This document shows, one piece after another, positions 24,992 to 33,368 of a DNA stretch of 64,000 bases; within the stretch, counting starts at the first letter, position 1; every line of letters starts with the position of its first letter. The stretch is from the NCBI RefSeq assembly GCF_014336955.1, contig NZ_QRAI01000008.1, forward strand, positions 108,787-172,786. The letters are read 5' to 3'. Made by a program: the position numbers and the translations under genes. The notes below the pieces were generated by a model, which saw nothing but the letters and a program-made list of their open reading frames with translations, was not told where the DNA came from and did no database searches. The stretch comes from Saccharophagus sp. K07 (GTDB lineage: Bacteria > Pseudomonadota > Gammaproteobacteria > Pseudomonadales > Cellvibrionaceae).

Positions 24992-26212
24992 TTGTCTGGT
25001 GTTCAGCAAAACCCATCCGCCGAAATACCAGAGGAGGAAGTGCAGGTCGCGGGTGCGCCTGACGAAACCGTCAGTGATGAGTCCAGCGCCGCAAGCGAAA
25101 ACGCTCCGACCCAATCGGAAATGCCTTTTGCCATTGTTTATGGCAAAGCCTTTACCGAGATTCCCAAGGACCTCTACATCCCACCAGATGCCCTGGAAGT
25201 CATTCTCGAAGCCTTCGAGGGGCCGCTCGATCTGTTGCTGTACCTGATCCGTCGCCAGAACATCGATATTCTGGAAATCGACGTTTCTGAGATTACCGTC
25301 CAATACGTCGCCTATGTGGAAATGATGGGCGCTATGCAGTTTGAGCTGGCAGCGGACTATCTGGTCATGGCCGCCATGCTGGCGGAAATCAAATCCCGCA
25401 TGTTGTTGCCGCGTAGCAGTAGTGAAGAGGACGAGGAAGAAGAGGATCCGCGTGCAGCTTTGATTCGCCGCTTGCAAGAGTACGAGCGCTTCAAGCAGGC
25501 CGCCGAAGATGTGGATGCACTGCCGCGGCAGAATCGCGATTTTTATTTGGCAAAAGCCCAGGCGCCGGATCGCAACCTTACCCGGCCTGATCCGGACGTA
25601 GATCTGCGCGAACTGCTGCTCGCCCTAGCCGATGTGTTGCGGCGCGCGGACATGTTCGTCAGTCACCACGTGGAAAAAGAACGACTGTCCACCCGCGAGC
25701 GTATGGGGCAGGTGCTGGATCGCCTGCGCGGCCGCCAGTTTGTGCCGTTTGTCAGCCTGTTTACGGTCACCGAGGGACGTTTGGGGGTGGTGGTGACCTT
25801 CCTCGCAGTGCTCGAATTGATCAAAGAATCCCTGGTGGAAATCGTGCAAACCGAAGAGTTTGGCCCGATCCACGTTAAAGCCCGCATCAAGGTGGAAGAG
25901 GCGCCCGGCGATCCGGCTCAAGACTTCGCGGAGTTGGAGGAGCAGTCTGGTTTCGCAGAGCCATCTGAAGTTGAAGATCAATCTGATTTTGAAGACGAGT
26001 CAGATTCTGACGATGATCTTGATGACCTGTCTGATTTCGATGAGCAGACCGATTTTGATGAATTCGGTGAGCGAACCGACCTTGATTCGTCCGCAGAACA
26101 AGCCGAAGACTTCAGCGCTTCATTCATCGAAGATCTCGACGGCTCGGTACCTGGCGAGCCTGAAAAAAGCGACCCATCTCCCGACGCAGAACAAGATACT
26201 GATCAGACATGA
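24992..26212 (+). CDS. scpA: Segregation and condensation protein A
   Basis: This is the kleisin subunit of the Smc-ScpA-ScpB condensin, which bridges the Smc heads and compacts the origin region. The core (residues of about 65-300) contains FEGPLDLLLYLIRRQNIDIL, the helical segment FELAADYLVMAAMLAEIKSR, and the C-terminal winged helix ending VTFLAVLELIKESLVEI. The 406 residues exceed the usual 250-290. The surplus is an N-terminal acidic segment and a C-terminal tail of about 100 residues made mostly of Asp, Glu and Ser. The TTG start has GAGGAG upstream at suitable spacing. The stop overlaps the scpB start (ATGA). Confidence 0.92.
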   Translation: MSGVQQNPSAEIPEEEVQVAGAPDETVSDESSAASENAPTQSEMPFAIVYGKAFTEIPKDLYIPPDALEVILEAFEGPLDLLLYLIRRQNIDILEIDVSEITVQYVAYVEMMGAMQFELAADYLVMAAMLAEIKSRMLLPRSSSEEDEEEEDPRAALIRRLQEYERFKQAAEDVDALPRQNRDFYLAKAQAPDRNLTRPDPDVDLRELLLALADVLRRADMFVSHHVEKERLSTRERMGQVLDRLRGRQFVPFVSLFTVTEGRLGVVVTFLAVLELIKESLVEIVQTEEFGPIHVKARIKVEEAPGDPAQDFAELEEQSGFAEPSEVEDQSDFEDESDSDDDLDDLSDFDEQTDFDEFGERTDLDSSAEQAEDFSASFIEDLDGSVPGEPEKSDPSPDAEQDTDQT

Positions 26213-27021
26213 GCTACGACCCACAACTCTTACAACGAATCGTCGAAGGCGCTTTGCTGGCAGCTGGTGAGGCGCTGAGCGTCGATCGCCTTCTCAGCCT
26301 GTTCGAAGAGCCGGATGTGCCGGAAAAGCAGGAAGTTCTGGATGCGTTGAAGGCATTACAGAGTACCTGCGAAGGGCGGGGCTACGATCTGGTGGAAGTG
26401 GCAAGTGGCTGGCGATATCAGGTGTCTCCGGATTTGGCGACCTGGGTAAATCGCTTGTGGGAGGAGAAACCTCAGCGTTATTCCCGTGCTCTGTTGGAAA
26501 CGCTTGCGATCATTGCCTATCGCCAGCCGATTACCCGCAGCGATATTGAAGAAATCCGCGGTGTGGCGGTGAGTTCCCATATCATCAAAACCCTTGCCGA
26601 GCGGGAGTGGATCAAAGTCGTCGGCCATAGGGATGTTCCGGGCCGGCCTTCGTTATACGCCACCACGCGTCAATTTCTTGACTATTTCGGCTTGAAAAGC
26701 CTGGATGAACTGCCGACCCTGGGCGAATTGAAAGATATCGACAGTCTCAATGAAGACTTGGCCTTGCTCGACGATGAAGTAAGCGAGGAGCGCGAACAGA
26801 TTGCCGTTGCCCAGGATGCGGATGAGCCCGTGACGGAATCCCTGTTCCCAACCGAAACAACCTCGGATGAACCTGCTGCGGATATTTCGGCTTCTGCGGA
26901 TGTGGAAGACGCTGGTGAAGCTGAAGAAGATTTGCAGGAGCAAGCCGAACAACCACTGTCGCCAGTGGATAAACCCTCATCCCTCTTTGATCAGGTAGAC
27001 CCTGACGAAAGTGTTAATTGA
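26209..27021 (+). CDS. scpB: Segregation and condensation protein B
   Basis: This 270-residue partner of ScpA consists of two winged-helix domains. Signatures are ALLAAGEALSVDRLLSLFEE near residue 10, SGWRYQVSPDLATWV near 66, SRALLETLAIIAYRQPITRS near 91 and GRPSLYATTRQFLDYFGL near 145. Residues after about 185 form an acidic, low-complexity tail like that of ScpA. The gene overlaps scpA by 4 nt and runs into rluB, a common gammaproteobacterial order. Confidence 0.93.
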   Translation: MSYDPQLLQRIVEGALLAAGEALSVDRLLSLFEEPDVPEKQEVLDALKALQSTCEGRGYDLVEVASGWRYQVSPDLATWVNRLWEEKPQRYSRALLETLAIIAYRQPITRSDIEEIRGVAVSSHIIKTLAEREWIKVVGHRDVPGRPSLYATTRQFLDYFGLKSLDELPTLGELKDIDSLNEDLALLDDEVSEEREQIAVAQDADEPVTESLFPTETTSDEPAADISASADVEDAGEAEEDLQEQAEQPLSPVDKPSSLFDQVDPDESVN

Positions 27022-27022
27022 T

Positions 27023-27898
27023 ATGACAGATGAAAAGTTACAGAAAGTAATCGCCGCCGCTGGCCTGTGTTCTCGCCGTGAAGCGGAGCGTGCTATTGAA
27101 GCAGGCGAAGTGACGGTCAATGGCCGCACCGCCCACTTGGGAGAACGCGTAAAAGTAGGTGATAAGGTGGTTTGGCGCGGCGAAACTCTGGTTGTGCCCA
27201 AGTCGGCCAGAGCAGAAGTGCGCGTACTGTTGTACAACAAACCCGAAGGCGAAATTTGCAGCCGCAACGACCCTGAAGGCCGTCCTACCGTATTCGACGC
27301 CTTGCCTCATTTGAGAAACGGCCGCTGGGTTTCCGTCGGCCGGCTGGATTTCAACACCTCTGGCCTGTTGCTGTTCACCAATGACGGTGAACTGGCCAAT
27401 AAGCTGATGCATCCCTCCAGCGAAATCGACCGCGAATATCAGGTGAGAGTCCAGGGCGAAGTGGACGACGAGGTACTCGAACGCCTGTGCGCAGGTGTGT
27501 TGCTGGATGATGGCGTAGCGCGCTTTACTTCCGTTAAACGCGGTGGCTCTGGCGGCGGATCCAACAGCTGGTTTAGCTGCGTCATTATGGAAGGGCGGAA
27601 TCGTGAGGTGCGGCGTTTGTGGGAGTCTCAGGAGCTGCGCGTCAGCCGCCTGAAACGCGTGCGCTACGGACCTATCCTGATTCCGTCTTTCGTAAAACCG
27701 GGACAATGGTTGGAACTGGGTGAGCGCGATGTGGCTGAACTGTTCCGTCGAGCAGGATTGGAACCACCACCGAAGCGCCGTTTCCGCCCGGAAGAGGCCG
27801 GCGCGCAAGAAAGACATATCAAAAAATTGCGTGCGGCATCAGGACGACAAGTCCGCAAAAACCCTACGCCAAGCCGCAAGACCAAACCGCAACGGTAA
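27023..27898 (+). CDS. rluB: 23S rRNA pseudouridine 2605 synthase
   Basis: This 291-residue RsuA/RluB-family enzyme has an N-terminal S4 domain (EKLQKVIAAAGLCSRREAE, residues 4-22) and a catalytic domain with GRLDFNTSGLLLFTNDGELA near residue 110, which contains the catalytic Asp. A basic C-terminal tail follows (residues 250-291). In E. coli, RluB converts U2605 of 23S rRNA, and the opening matches RluB closely. I chose the ATG at 27023; a GTG at 27011 inside scpB is the alternative. It is the last gene of the scpA-scpB-rluB operon. Confidence 0.9.
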   Translation: MTDEKLQKVIAAAGLCSRREAERAIEAGEVTVNGRTAHLGERVKVGDKVVWRGETLVVPKSARAEVRVLLYNKPEGEICSRNDPEGRPTVFDALPHLRNGRWVSVGRLDFNTSGLLLFTNDGELANKLMHPSSEIDREYQVRVQGEVDDEVLERLCAGVLLDDGVARFTSVKRGGSGGGSNSWFSCVIMEGRNREVRRLWESQELRVSRLKRVRYGPILIPSFVKPGQWLELGERDVAELFRRAGLEPPPKRRFRPEEAGAQERHIKKLRAASGRQVRKNPTPSRKTKPQR

Positions 27899-27911
27899 CC
27901 TCCTGCAGCCG

Positions 27912-27936
27912 GTCTGACTGCTCAGGGCAGTCAGAC
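27912..27936. terminator. Inverted repeat between convergent rluB and GGDEF genes
   Basis: A perfect 10-bp stem (GTCTGACTGC and GCAGTCAGAC) with a 5-nt loop lies 13 bp after rluB and includes the stop codon of the minus-strand gene. There is no T-run, so it may act with Rho or as a bidirectional transcript end. Confidence 0.5.
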
Positions 27937-28842
27937 AGCGGGTTCTCTTATTTCCGCCGCCTCCCGGTTGATAACTCGGTTTCTCCCTGTACGTTTTGCC
28001 TCATACAGCGCCTGGTCACCGCGGCGGAACAGGGAGTCGCGGTCATCTTCCGGCACATTAGTGCATACGCCCAGGCTAATGGTTGCCTGTATTTCTCCAA
28101 TATCAGTTTGGAACTGGATGTTGGCGAGTTGCTGGCGAATTCTCTCGGCAATATTCACCGCTTCTGAGTTACCAGTGTTTGCCAGCACTACTACAAATTC
28201 TTCACCGCCATAGCGAAATACTTGGTCGGTATCTCGCAGAGCTTGTTTGATAACTCGAGCCGCGCCTTGCAGCACCTGGTCGCCGACAGTATGGCCGTAG
28301 GTGTCATTGATCGCCTTGAAGCTGTCCATATCGGCAATCAGCAACGACAGAGGTCGGCGATTGCGCTGGCTCAGCTTTAATTCGCGTTGCAGTGTCAGCT
28401 CCAGATTGGCGCGATTGCCGAGACCAGTGAGTGGATCGCGCAATGAACTTTCCAATGCATCGCGGTAAAGCAGAGCATTGCGCAACGGCAGAAGCAGTAG
28501 GCCTAACAACTCTTCGAGAGTGGAAAGCTCTTTCTCACTAAAGCGCGCGCTGCGGAAAAAGGTCAATTCTCCGACAGCGAAATTGCCGTTGTGCAGGTTG
28601 TAATTCACTTTATGGGCGCGATGACTGCCTATGGCCAAGCGAATATCCCGCGCTGGCATTCGGTACTCCATGCCGCAACAGCGAACGGATCTGTGCAGCA
28701 TTTGGAAAAAGGTGGCGAGTGTCTCGTGCAGCTCAAGGGATTTTTGCAGCGAGTTCGCCAACAAAAGACGAAATTCAGCGAGATTTGCCCCTGAAGCAGC
28801 AATATTGGTTGAGGCGTCGGGAGTGGCCAGGGTGCGTATCAT
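27931..28842 (-). CDS. Diguanylate cyclase (GGDEF)
   Basis: This 303-residue cytoplasmic protein makes cyclic di-GMP. The first 125 residues form an alpha-beta sensor-like domain without membrane segments. The GGDEF domain follows: DPLTGLGNRANLELTL near 136, ADMDSFKAINDTYGHTVGDQ near 170 and the active-site loop GGEEF near 216. RDTD stands exactly five residues before GGEEF, so the inhibitory product-binding I-site is intact and feedback control is expected. It is monocistronic. Confidence 0.92.
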   Translation of the reverse strand: MIRTLATPDASTNIAASGANLAEFRLLLANSLQKSLELHETLATFFQMLHRSVRCCGMEYRMPARDIRLAIGSHRAHKVNYNLHNGNFAVGELTFFRSARFSEKELSTLEELLGLLLLPLRNALLYRDALESSLRDPLTGLGNRANLELTLQRELKLSQRNRRPLSLLIADMDSFKAINDTYGHTVGDQVLQGAARVIKQALRDTDQVFRYGGEEFVVVLANTGNSEAVNIAERIRQQLANIQFQTDIGEIQATISLGVCTNVPEDDRDSLFRRGDQALYEAKRTGRNRVINREAAEIREPAV

Positions 28843-29152
28843 AGCGTTTGGTCTCGTATCGGACTTAGATGCCCTCTAAAAGCCAAAGCTATGCCAAACA
28901 GGAAATAATATTAAAATTCAATTGGTTATAAATTCTTTTTCTTCTTTTGGCCGCCATTGTTGTCGGCTTTTTGGCGCAAAATGCTTCGCCTTCTAAGCAA
29001 GCAAATTGGGGTGCAACGAAACAGTAAATGGCCGTCAAAATCCTGTCATCAGCAGATTCCACATGGGAGGCGACAGACACAGATGTTGTGCCCGCAAGGC
29101 AAATGTTGAGAAAATGCGCGGCATTTCTAACCCCCGTTCCCAGGAGTACTAA
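28843..29152. other. 310-bp intergenic region, GGDEF gene to flavodoxin gene
   Basis: This gap separates divergent genes and must hold both promoters. It contains an AT-rich block at about 28905-28940 with TATAAA-like sequence. I see no convincing -35 element, RNA gene or conserved small frame. Confidence 0.4.
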
Positions 29153-29695
29153 GTGGCTCAGATCGGTCTTTTTTTTGGCAGTGATGAAGGTAATACCGAA
29201 TCAGTGGCATATCGTATCCAGCAGCGCCTGGGTTCCGATGTTGTAGACGTGTTCGACGTCGCAGATGTCACCCAGCTGGAGTTCGCTGAGTACGACAAAA
29301 TCATTCTGGGTATTTCTACTTGGGATTTCGGCCAGATCCAATCCGATTGGGAAGAGTTCTGGGGCGATATTGAACAAGTCCCCTTTGCCGGAAAAACAGT
29401 CGCGCTGTTTGGTTTGGGCGACCAATTTGGCTACGGGGATTTTTTCCTCGATGCCATGGGCATGTTGCACGATGTGGTCGTAAAAAATGGTGCGCGTATA
29501 GTCGGTCACTGGCCGACCGAAGGTTACGACTTCGAAGCCTCCAAGGCGAAAATTCCCGACCAGGACCTGTTTGTCGGGTTGGCTTTGGATGAAGATCAAC
29601 AGCCTGAACTGACCAAGTCCCGCCTCGATCAGTGGTGTGCGCAAATCCATCAAGCCTTCGAGCTGACCACACCTTTGCATTCCATTGATGACTGA
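29153..29695 (+). CDS. fld: Long-chain flavodoxin
   Basis: This 180-residue FMN-binding electron carrier has a phosphate-binding loop GSDEGNTES near residue 9, the GISTWDFGQIQSDWEEF stretch near 53 (first FMN-flanking loop), and GLGDQFGYGDFFLDAMG near 90 (second loop and the start of the long-chain insert). The size and insert match FldA/FldB. The GTG start has AGGAG 6 nt upstream. It overlaps or abuts dgkA. Confidence 0.9.
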   Translation: MAQIGLFFGSDEGNTESVAYRIQQRLGSDVVDVFDVADVTQLEFAEYDKIILGISTWDFGQIQSDWEEFWGDIEQVPFAGKTVALFGLGDQFGYGDFFLDAMGMLHDVVVKNGARIVGHWPTEGYDFEASKAKIPDQDLFVGLALDEDQQPELTKSRLDQWCAQIHQAFELTTPLHSIDD

Positions 29696-29698
29696 CGC

Positions 29699-30058
29699 GT
29701 GAAAAATACCGGATTCATTCGCCTGCTGAAGGCAAGTCATTATTCCTGGAAAGGCCTTAGGCACGCATTTAAGAATGAGGCCGCTTTTCGCCAGGAAGTT
29801 CTCGCGTCTGTAGTGTTGATTCCGCTGGCTTTTTGGCTGAACGTCACATCGGTTGAGCGCATTCTGTTGGTAATGGCAGTGCTGCTGGTGTTGATTGTGG
29901 AGTTGCTCAATAGCGGAATCGAAGCAGTGGTGGATCGTATAGGCTCGGACTTTCATCCGCTCGCTGGTGCTGCCAAGGATGTAGGCTCCGCCGCAGTTTT
30001 TCTGACGCTGATTTTGGCTGTGTTTGTGTGGGGCAGCATTCTTTTGGGAATACTTTGA
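29699..30058 (+). CDS. dgkA: Diacylglycerol kinase
   Basis: This 119-residue integral membrane enzyme phosphorylates diacylglycerol to phosphatidic acid, recycling lipid by-products of envelope glycan synthesis. Signatures are SWKGLRHAFKNEAAFRQEV near residue 17, the catalytic VELLNSGIEAVVDRIGSDFH near 63 with its Glu and Asn, and AKDVGSAAVFL near 87. Three membrane helices are evident. The GTG start is 3 nt after the flavodoxin stop. Confidence 0.92.
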   Translation: MKNTGFIRLLKASHYSWKGLRHAFKNEAAFRQEVLASVVLIPLAFWLNVTSVERILLVMAVLLVLIVELLNSGIEAVVDRIGSDFHPLAGAAKDVGSAAVFLTLILAVFVWGSILLGIL

Positions 30059-30102
30059 ATTTTTAAGGAAAGGAGGCTGGGACGGCCTCGTTGGGATTTC
30101 GT

Positions 30103-30142
30103 CGGTTTGTCTATTCTCTAGCCCGGTTTGTCTATCCTTTAG
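30103..30142 (+). repeat. Two 19-bp direct repeats, 21-bp period
   Basis: CGGTTTGTCTATTCTCTAG is followed 21 bp later by CGGTTTGTCTATCCTTTAG, which differs at two positions. They lie 130-170 bp upstream of the acyl-CoA ligase gene. A period of two helical turns suits a protein binding the same DNA face twice; that role is inference. Confidence 0.6.
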
Positions 30143-30274
30143 AGAAGCAGGCTCAGGCAATTCGAGTCCGCCAGTGCTACCGTCGGCTGGCTAAGTGGTT
30201 GTGTTATGCTCGCCAGTTCCAATCACTTGTCGTACCGGCGAATCCCTTCGATAAAACCATAAGAGGAGCGGACC

Positions 30275-31897
30275 TTGGAAAGCAAACGATACGCGACCGT
30301 AAACGAGTTGTTACAGGACGCTTTTACCCAGCATAAACATCTGCCCGCGTTTACCTGTTTTGGTCACACGTTCAGCTACGCCGAAATCGACGCTCTCAGC
30401 GCACGTTTTGCGAGCTATCTGCAAAATCACAGCGGTCTCAAGCCCGGCGATCGCATCGCCATTCAATTGCCCAATATCCATCAGTACCCTATAGCGCTTT
30501 ATGGCGCTATTCGCGCAGGTTTGGTGGTGGTCAATACCAATCCTCTGTACACCACTCGTGAATTGCTCCATCAATTGAAAGACAGCGGCGCGAAAGCGTT
30601 AATTGTGTTGGCCAATGTGGCAAATAGAGCGGCGGAAATTTTGCCGCAAACTCAAGTTGAAACGGTGATTGTGACGGAAGTAGGGGATATGCTTCCGCCG
30701 CTCAAGAGAACCTTGATCAACTTTTTTCTCAAATATGTGAAAAAGCAGGTTCCGTCGGTTCACTTTCCACGTTCCATATCATTTCGCGAAGCGCTTGCGC
30801 GCGCTGATCAACCCTGGCGACCCGTTGACATCAAGTCGGAAGATCTTGTGGTGTTGCAATATACCGGCGGCACCACTGGCTTGGCCAAGGGTGCCATGCT
30901 GACGCACGGGAATTTGTGTGCAAATGTGCACCAAGTTCTCAACCATATGACCAAATTGTTTAAAACAGAGTCGCAAGTCGTGGCGGTTGCATTGCCGCTC
31001 TATCATATTTTTGCGTTCAATATTCACGGGTTATGCGCATTGATTGGCGGCGCGCATAGCGTGTTGATTCCAAATCCGCGCGATATTCCAGCGTTTGTCA
31101 AAGCGATTAAGCCCTATAAAATATCGCTTTTTGTTGCGGTCAATACGCTTTATAACGCGCTGTTGCACTCTGAAGAATTCCGCCAGCTCGATTTTTCTGA
31201 GTTGAAAACTTCCGCCGCTGGCGGCATGGCATTAATGGAAGATGTCGCCAGGAAGTGGTTGGAGCTGACCGGCTGTGAAATTTGCGAAGGCTACGGTTTG
31301 ACCGAAACTTCGCCAGTGTTGATTACCAATCCGGACAACGCCATTAAAGCCGGTACTATTGGTACACCGGTTGTCGGAACCGAAGTCAAAATTATCGATG
31401 AAAAAGGCAATGAAGTATCTGATGGTCAGCCGGGTGAATTATGCGCGAGAGGGCCTCAGATTATGCCGGGTTATTGGCAAAAACCCGAAGCAACTGCGGA
31501 AGTATTGAGTGCAGACGGCTGGTTTAAAACCGGAGATATCGCCATTCGCCGCCCGGACGGCTATTACAAAATCGTCGATCGCAAAAAGGATATGATTGTG
31601 GTATCCGGTTTTAATGTGTATCCCAATGAAGTGGAAGATGTGGTGACACAGCACCCGGATATTATCGAGGCGGCCGTTATAGGAGTTCCAAGCAAAGATA
31701 CCGGGGAAGCGGTGAAGCTGTTCGTGGTCACAGGCAAACGCAAAGTGCCAGAAAGTGAAATCATTGCGTTTTGCCGTGAACGCTTGACGGGATACAAAAT
31801 ACCTAAGGTTATTGAATATCGTGACAGCTTGCCGAAATCCAATGTCGGAAAAATTTTGCGCCGTGAATTGCGTGATGAGTCCACGACGCATCATTAA
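30275..31897 (+). CDS. fadD: Long-chain fatty acid-CoA ligase (FadD type)
   Basis: This 540-residue AMP-forming ligase activates fatty acids to acyl-CoA. The ATP loop is YTGGTTGLAKGAML near residue 194, the acid-binding region PLYHIFAFNIHGLCALIGGA near 246, and the adenylate motif GYGLTETSP near 343. The hinge Asp lies in WFKTGDIAIRRPDGYYKIVDR near 414, and the catalytic Lys of the C-terminal domain in NVGKILRREL near 523. The TTG start has AGAGGAG 6 nt upstream. The 216-bp leader carries the tandem repeats. Confidence 0.88.
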   Translation: MESKRYATVNELLQDAFTQHKHLPAFTCFGHTFSYAEIDALSARFASYLQNHSGLKPGDRIAIQLPNIHQYPIALYGAIRAGLVVVNTNPLYTTRELLHQLKDSGAKALIVLANVANRAAEILPQTQVETVIVTEVGDMLPPLKRTLINFFLKYVKKQVPSVHFPRSISFREALARADQPWRPVDIKSEDLVVLQYTGGTTGLAKGAMLTHGNLCANVHQVLNHMTKLFKTESQVVAVALPLYHIFAFNIHGLCALIGGAHSVLIPNPRDIPAFVKAIKPYKISLFVAVNTLYNALLHSEEFRQLDFSELKTSAAGGMALMEDVARKWLELTGCEICEGYGLTETSPVLITNPDNAIKAGTIGTPVVGTEVKIIDEKGNEVSDGQPGELCARGPQIMPGYWQKPEATAEVLSADGWFKTGDIAIRRPDGYYKIVDRKKDMIVVSGFNVYPNEVEDVVTQHPDIIEAAVIGVPSKDTGEAVKLFVVTGKRKVPESEIIAFCRERLTGYKIPKVIEYRDSLPKSNVGKILRRELRDESTTHH

Positions 31898-31946
31898 TAA
31901 TTATTAAATCCTATTCATTCATAACACAAAGAGGACGAGTATTTTC

Positions 31947-32861
31947 ATGGAAATTTCAGCCATTATTTTTTTGGGGTTGGCGATTGCGGTGGTGGTGTTG
32001 GGGGCCAAAAGCGTTCCGCAAGGACAGGAGTGGACCGTCGAGCGATTCGGTCGTTACACCCGCGTATTGCGCCCTGGGTTTAATTTTATTTTGCCCGTTA
32101 TTGATTCCATCGGCCAAAAGCAGATTGTGATGGAGCAGGTTCTGGATGTGGATCCGCAAGAAGTCATCAGCTCTGACAATGCCATGGTGACGACTGATGC
32201 GGTCTGTTTTTTTCAGGTTATTGATTCCGTAAAAGCTTCATACGAAGTCAATAATTTGCATTTCGCGATGAAAAACCTGGTGATGACCAATATCCGTGCA
32301 GTATTGGGGTCCATGGAATTGGATGAGATGCTGTCCAATCGCGACGTAATCAATACCGCGCTTTTGACCAAGGTCGACGAGGCGACAAGTCCTTGGGGCA
32401 TCAAAGTTACCCGTATCGAAATCAAAGATATCCGCCCTCCGACTGATCTTGTAGAAGCTATGGCGAATCAGATGAAAGCCGAGCGGGAAAAGCGCGCATT
32501 GATTCTGCGCGCAGAAGGTGAACGCGAAGCCGCCATTAAAGTTGCGGAAGGGCAAAAGCGCGCACAAATTCTCAAAGCAGAAGGTGAGCGGGAAGCGGCG
32601 TTTTTGGAAGCGGAAGCGCGCGAACGTGAAGCCCAGGCAGAAGCCCGTGCGACGGAAGTGGTCAGTGAAGCTATTGCAGCCGGAAATGGTCAGGCGCTTA
32701 ACTATTTCGTTGCGCAGAAGTATGTGGAGGCACTCGGGAAACTGACAGCGTCCAATAACAGCAAGGTCATTCTGATGCCGTTAGAAGCAAGCCAGGTGAT
32801 TGGCTCTCTGTCGGGAATTCAGGAATTGATTAAATCGGCTCAAGACTCAAAGAAAGGTTGA
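31947..32861 (+). CDS. qmcA: SPFH/stomatin-family membrane protein
   Basis: The 304-residue protein has an N-terminal membrane anchor (residues 1-20), a band-7/SPFH domain ([19 protein letters not shown] to about 190) and a coiled coil of [13 protein letters not shown] repeats (190-250). It matches E. coli QmcA, a scaffold protein of membrane microdomains linked to FtsH quality control. It pairs with the NfeD gene 8 nt downstream, as such proteins usually do. AGAGGA stands upstream of the ATG. Confidence 0.9.
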   Translation: MEISAIIFLGLAIAVVVLGAKSVPQGQEWTVERFGRYTRVLRPGFNFILPVIDSIGQKQIVMEQVLDVDPQEVISSDNAMVTTDAVCFFQVIDSVKASYEVNNLHFAMKNLVMTNIRAVLGSMELDEMLSNRDVINTALLTKVDEATSPWGIKVTRIEIKDIRPPTDLVEAMANQMKAEREKRALILRAEGEREAAIKVAEGQKRAQILKAEGEREAAFLEAEAREREAQAEARATEVVSEAIAAGNGQALNYFVAQKYVEALGKLTASNNSKVILMPLEASQVIGSLSGIQELIKSAQDSKKG

Positions 32862-32869
32862 GGTAATAC

Positions 32870-33307
32870 ATGTTTGATACGCTCAACGGATGGCATTGGT
32901 TGGCATTGGGAATAGCCTTATTACTGCTGGATGTTCTAGGTGTCGGAGGAATTCTGATCGGCGCTAGTGGCGGTGCGATTGCTCTGGCGCTTTTGCTGGC
33001 CTTTGTCGACCTGTCATGGCAGTTGCAGTTGGTGGTGTTCGGTGTTTTTGCCATGGTCGGCACCTTCATTTTCTGGAAGTTCTTCCGCGTGAAACCCGTG
33101 GAAAATGCCACCAGCAAATTGAACAATCGCCGCGCGCAATTGATTGGCATGAGGGCATCCTTGATGCAGCCAGTACAAAGTGGCCGCGGCAAGGTGCAAA
33201 TTCAAGACGCTCTGTGGACGGTCAGCTGTGATGAAGACCTGCCCCAGGGCACTTTGGTGGAAGTCACGGGGTACGACGACCAAACACTTATCGTGAAAAA
33301 AGTCTGA
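32870..33307 (+). CDS. NfeD-family membrane protein (YbbJ-like)
   Basis: The 145-residue protein has membrane helices at about residues 9-30, 32-48 and 52-70, followed by a small OB-fold (RAQLIGMRASLMQPVQSGRG to LVEVTGYDDQTLIVKKV). This is the short NfeD form, without protease domain, that partners a stomatin-like protein. GAGG stands before the ATG and it is co-transcribed with qmcA. Confidence 0.88.
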   Translation: MFDTLNGWHWLALGIALLLLDVLGVGGILIGASGGAIALALLLAFVDLSWQLQLVVFGVFAMVGTFIFWKFFRVKPVENATSKLNNRRAQLIGMRASLMQPVQSGRGKVQIQDALWTVSCDEDLPQGTLVEVTGYDDQTLIVKKV

Positions 33308-33324
33308 GCGAATTTATGCGCCAT

Positions 33325-33368
33325 CCCCCATACTTAGTGATATCAACGTCAGTGGGGGGGGCTCTGTG
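33325..33368 (+). promoter_or_regulatory. Inverted repeat masking the patatin ribosome-binding site
   Basis: CCCCCA at 33325 can pair with TGGGGG at 33353, and the run of eight G is the likely Shine-Dalgarno for the GTG at 33366. The hairpin could lower initiation. Pairing is seen in sequence; the effect is inferred. Confidence 0.35.

Noticed and set aside
24530..25477. 315-codon minus-strand frame over yciO and scpA
   Set aside because: It crosses two well-supported genes and resembles no protein.
29201..30160. 319-codon minus-strand frame over the flavodoxin and dgkA genes
   Set aside because: Both plus-strand genes are conserved with good starts, and the antisense product is unlike any known protein.
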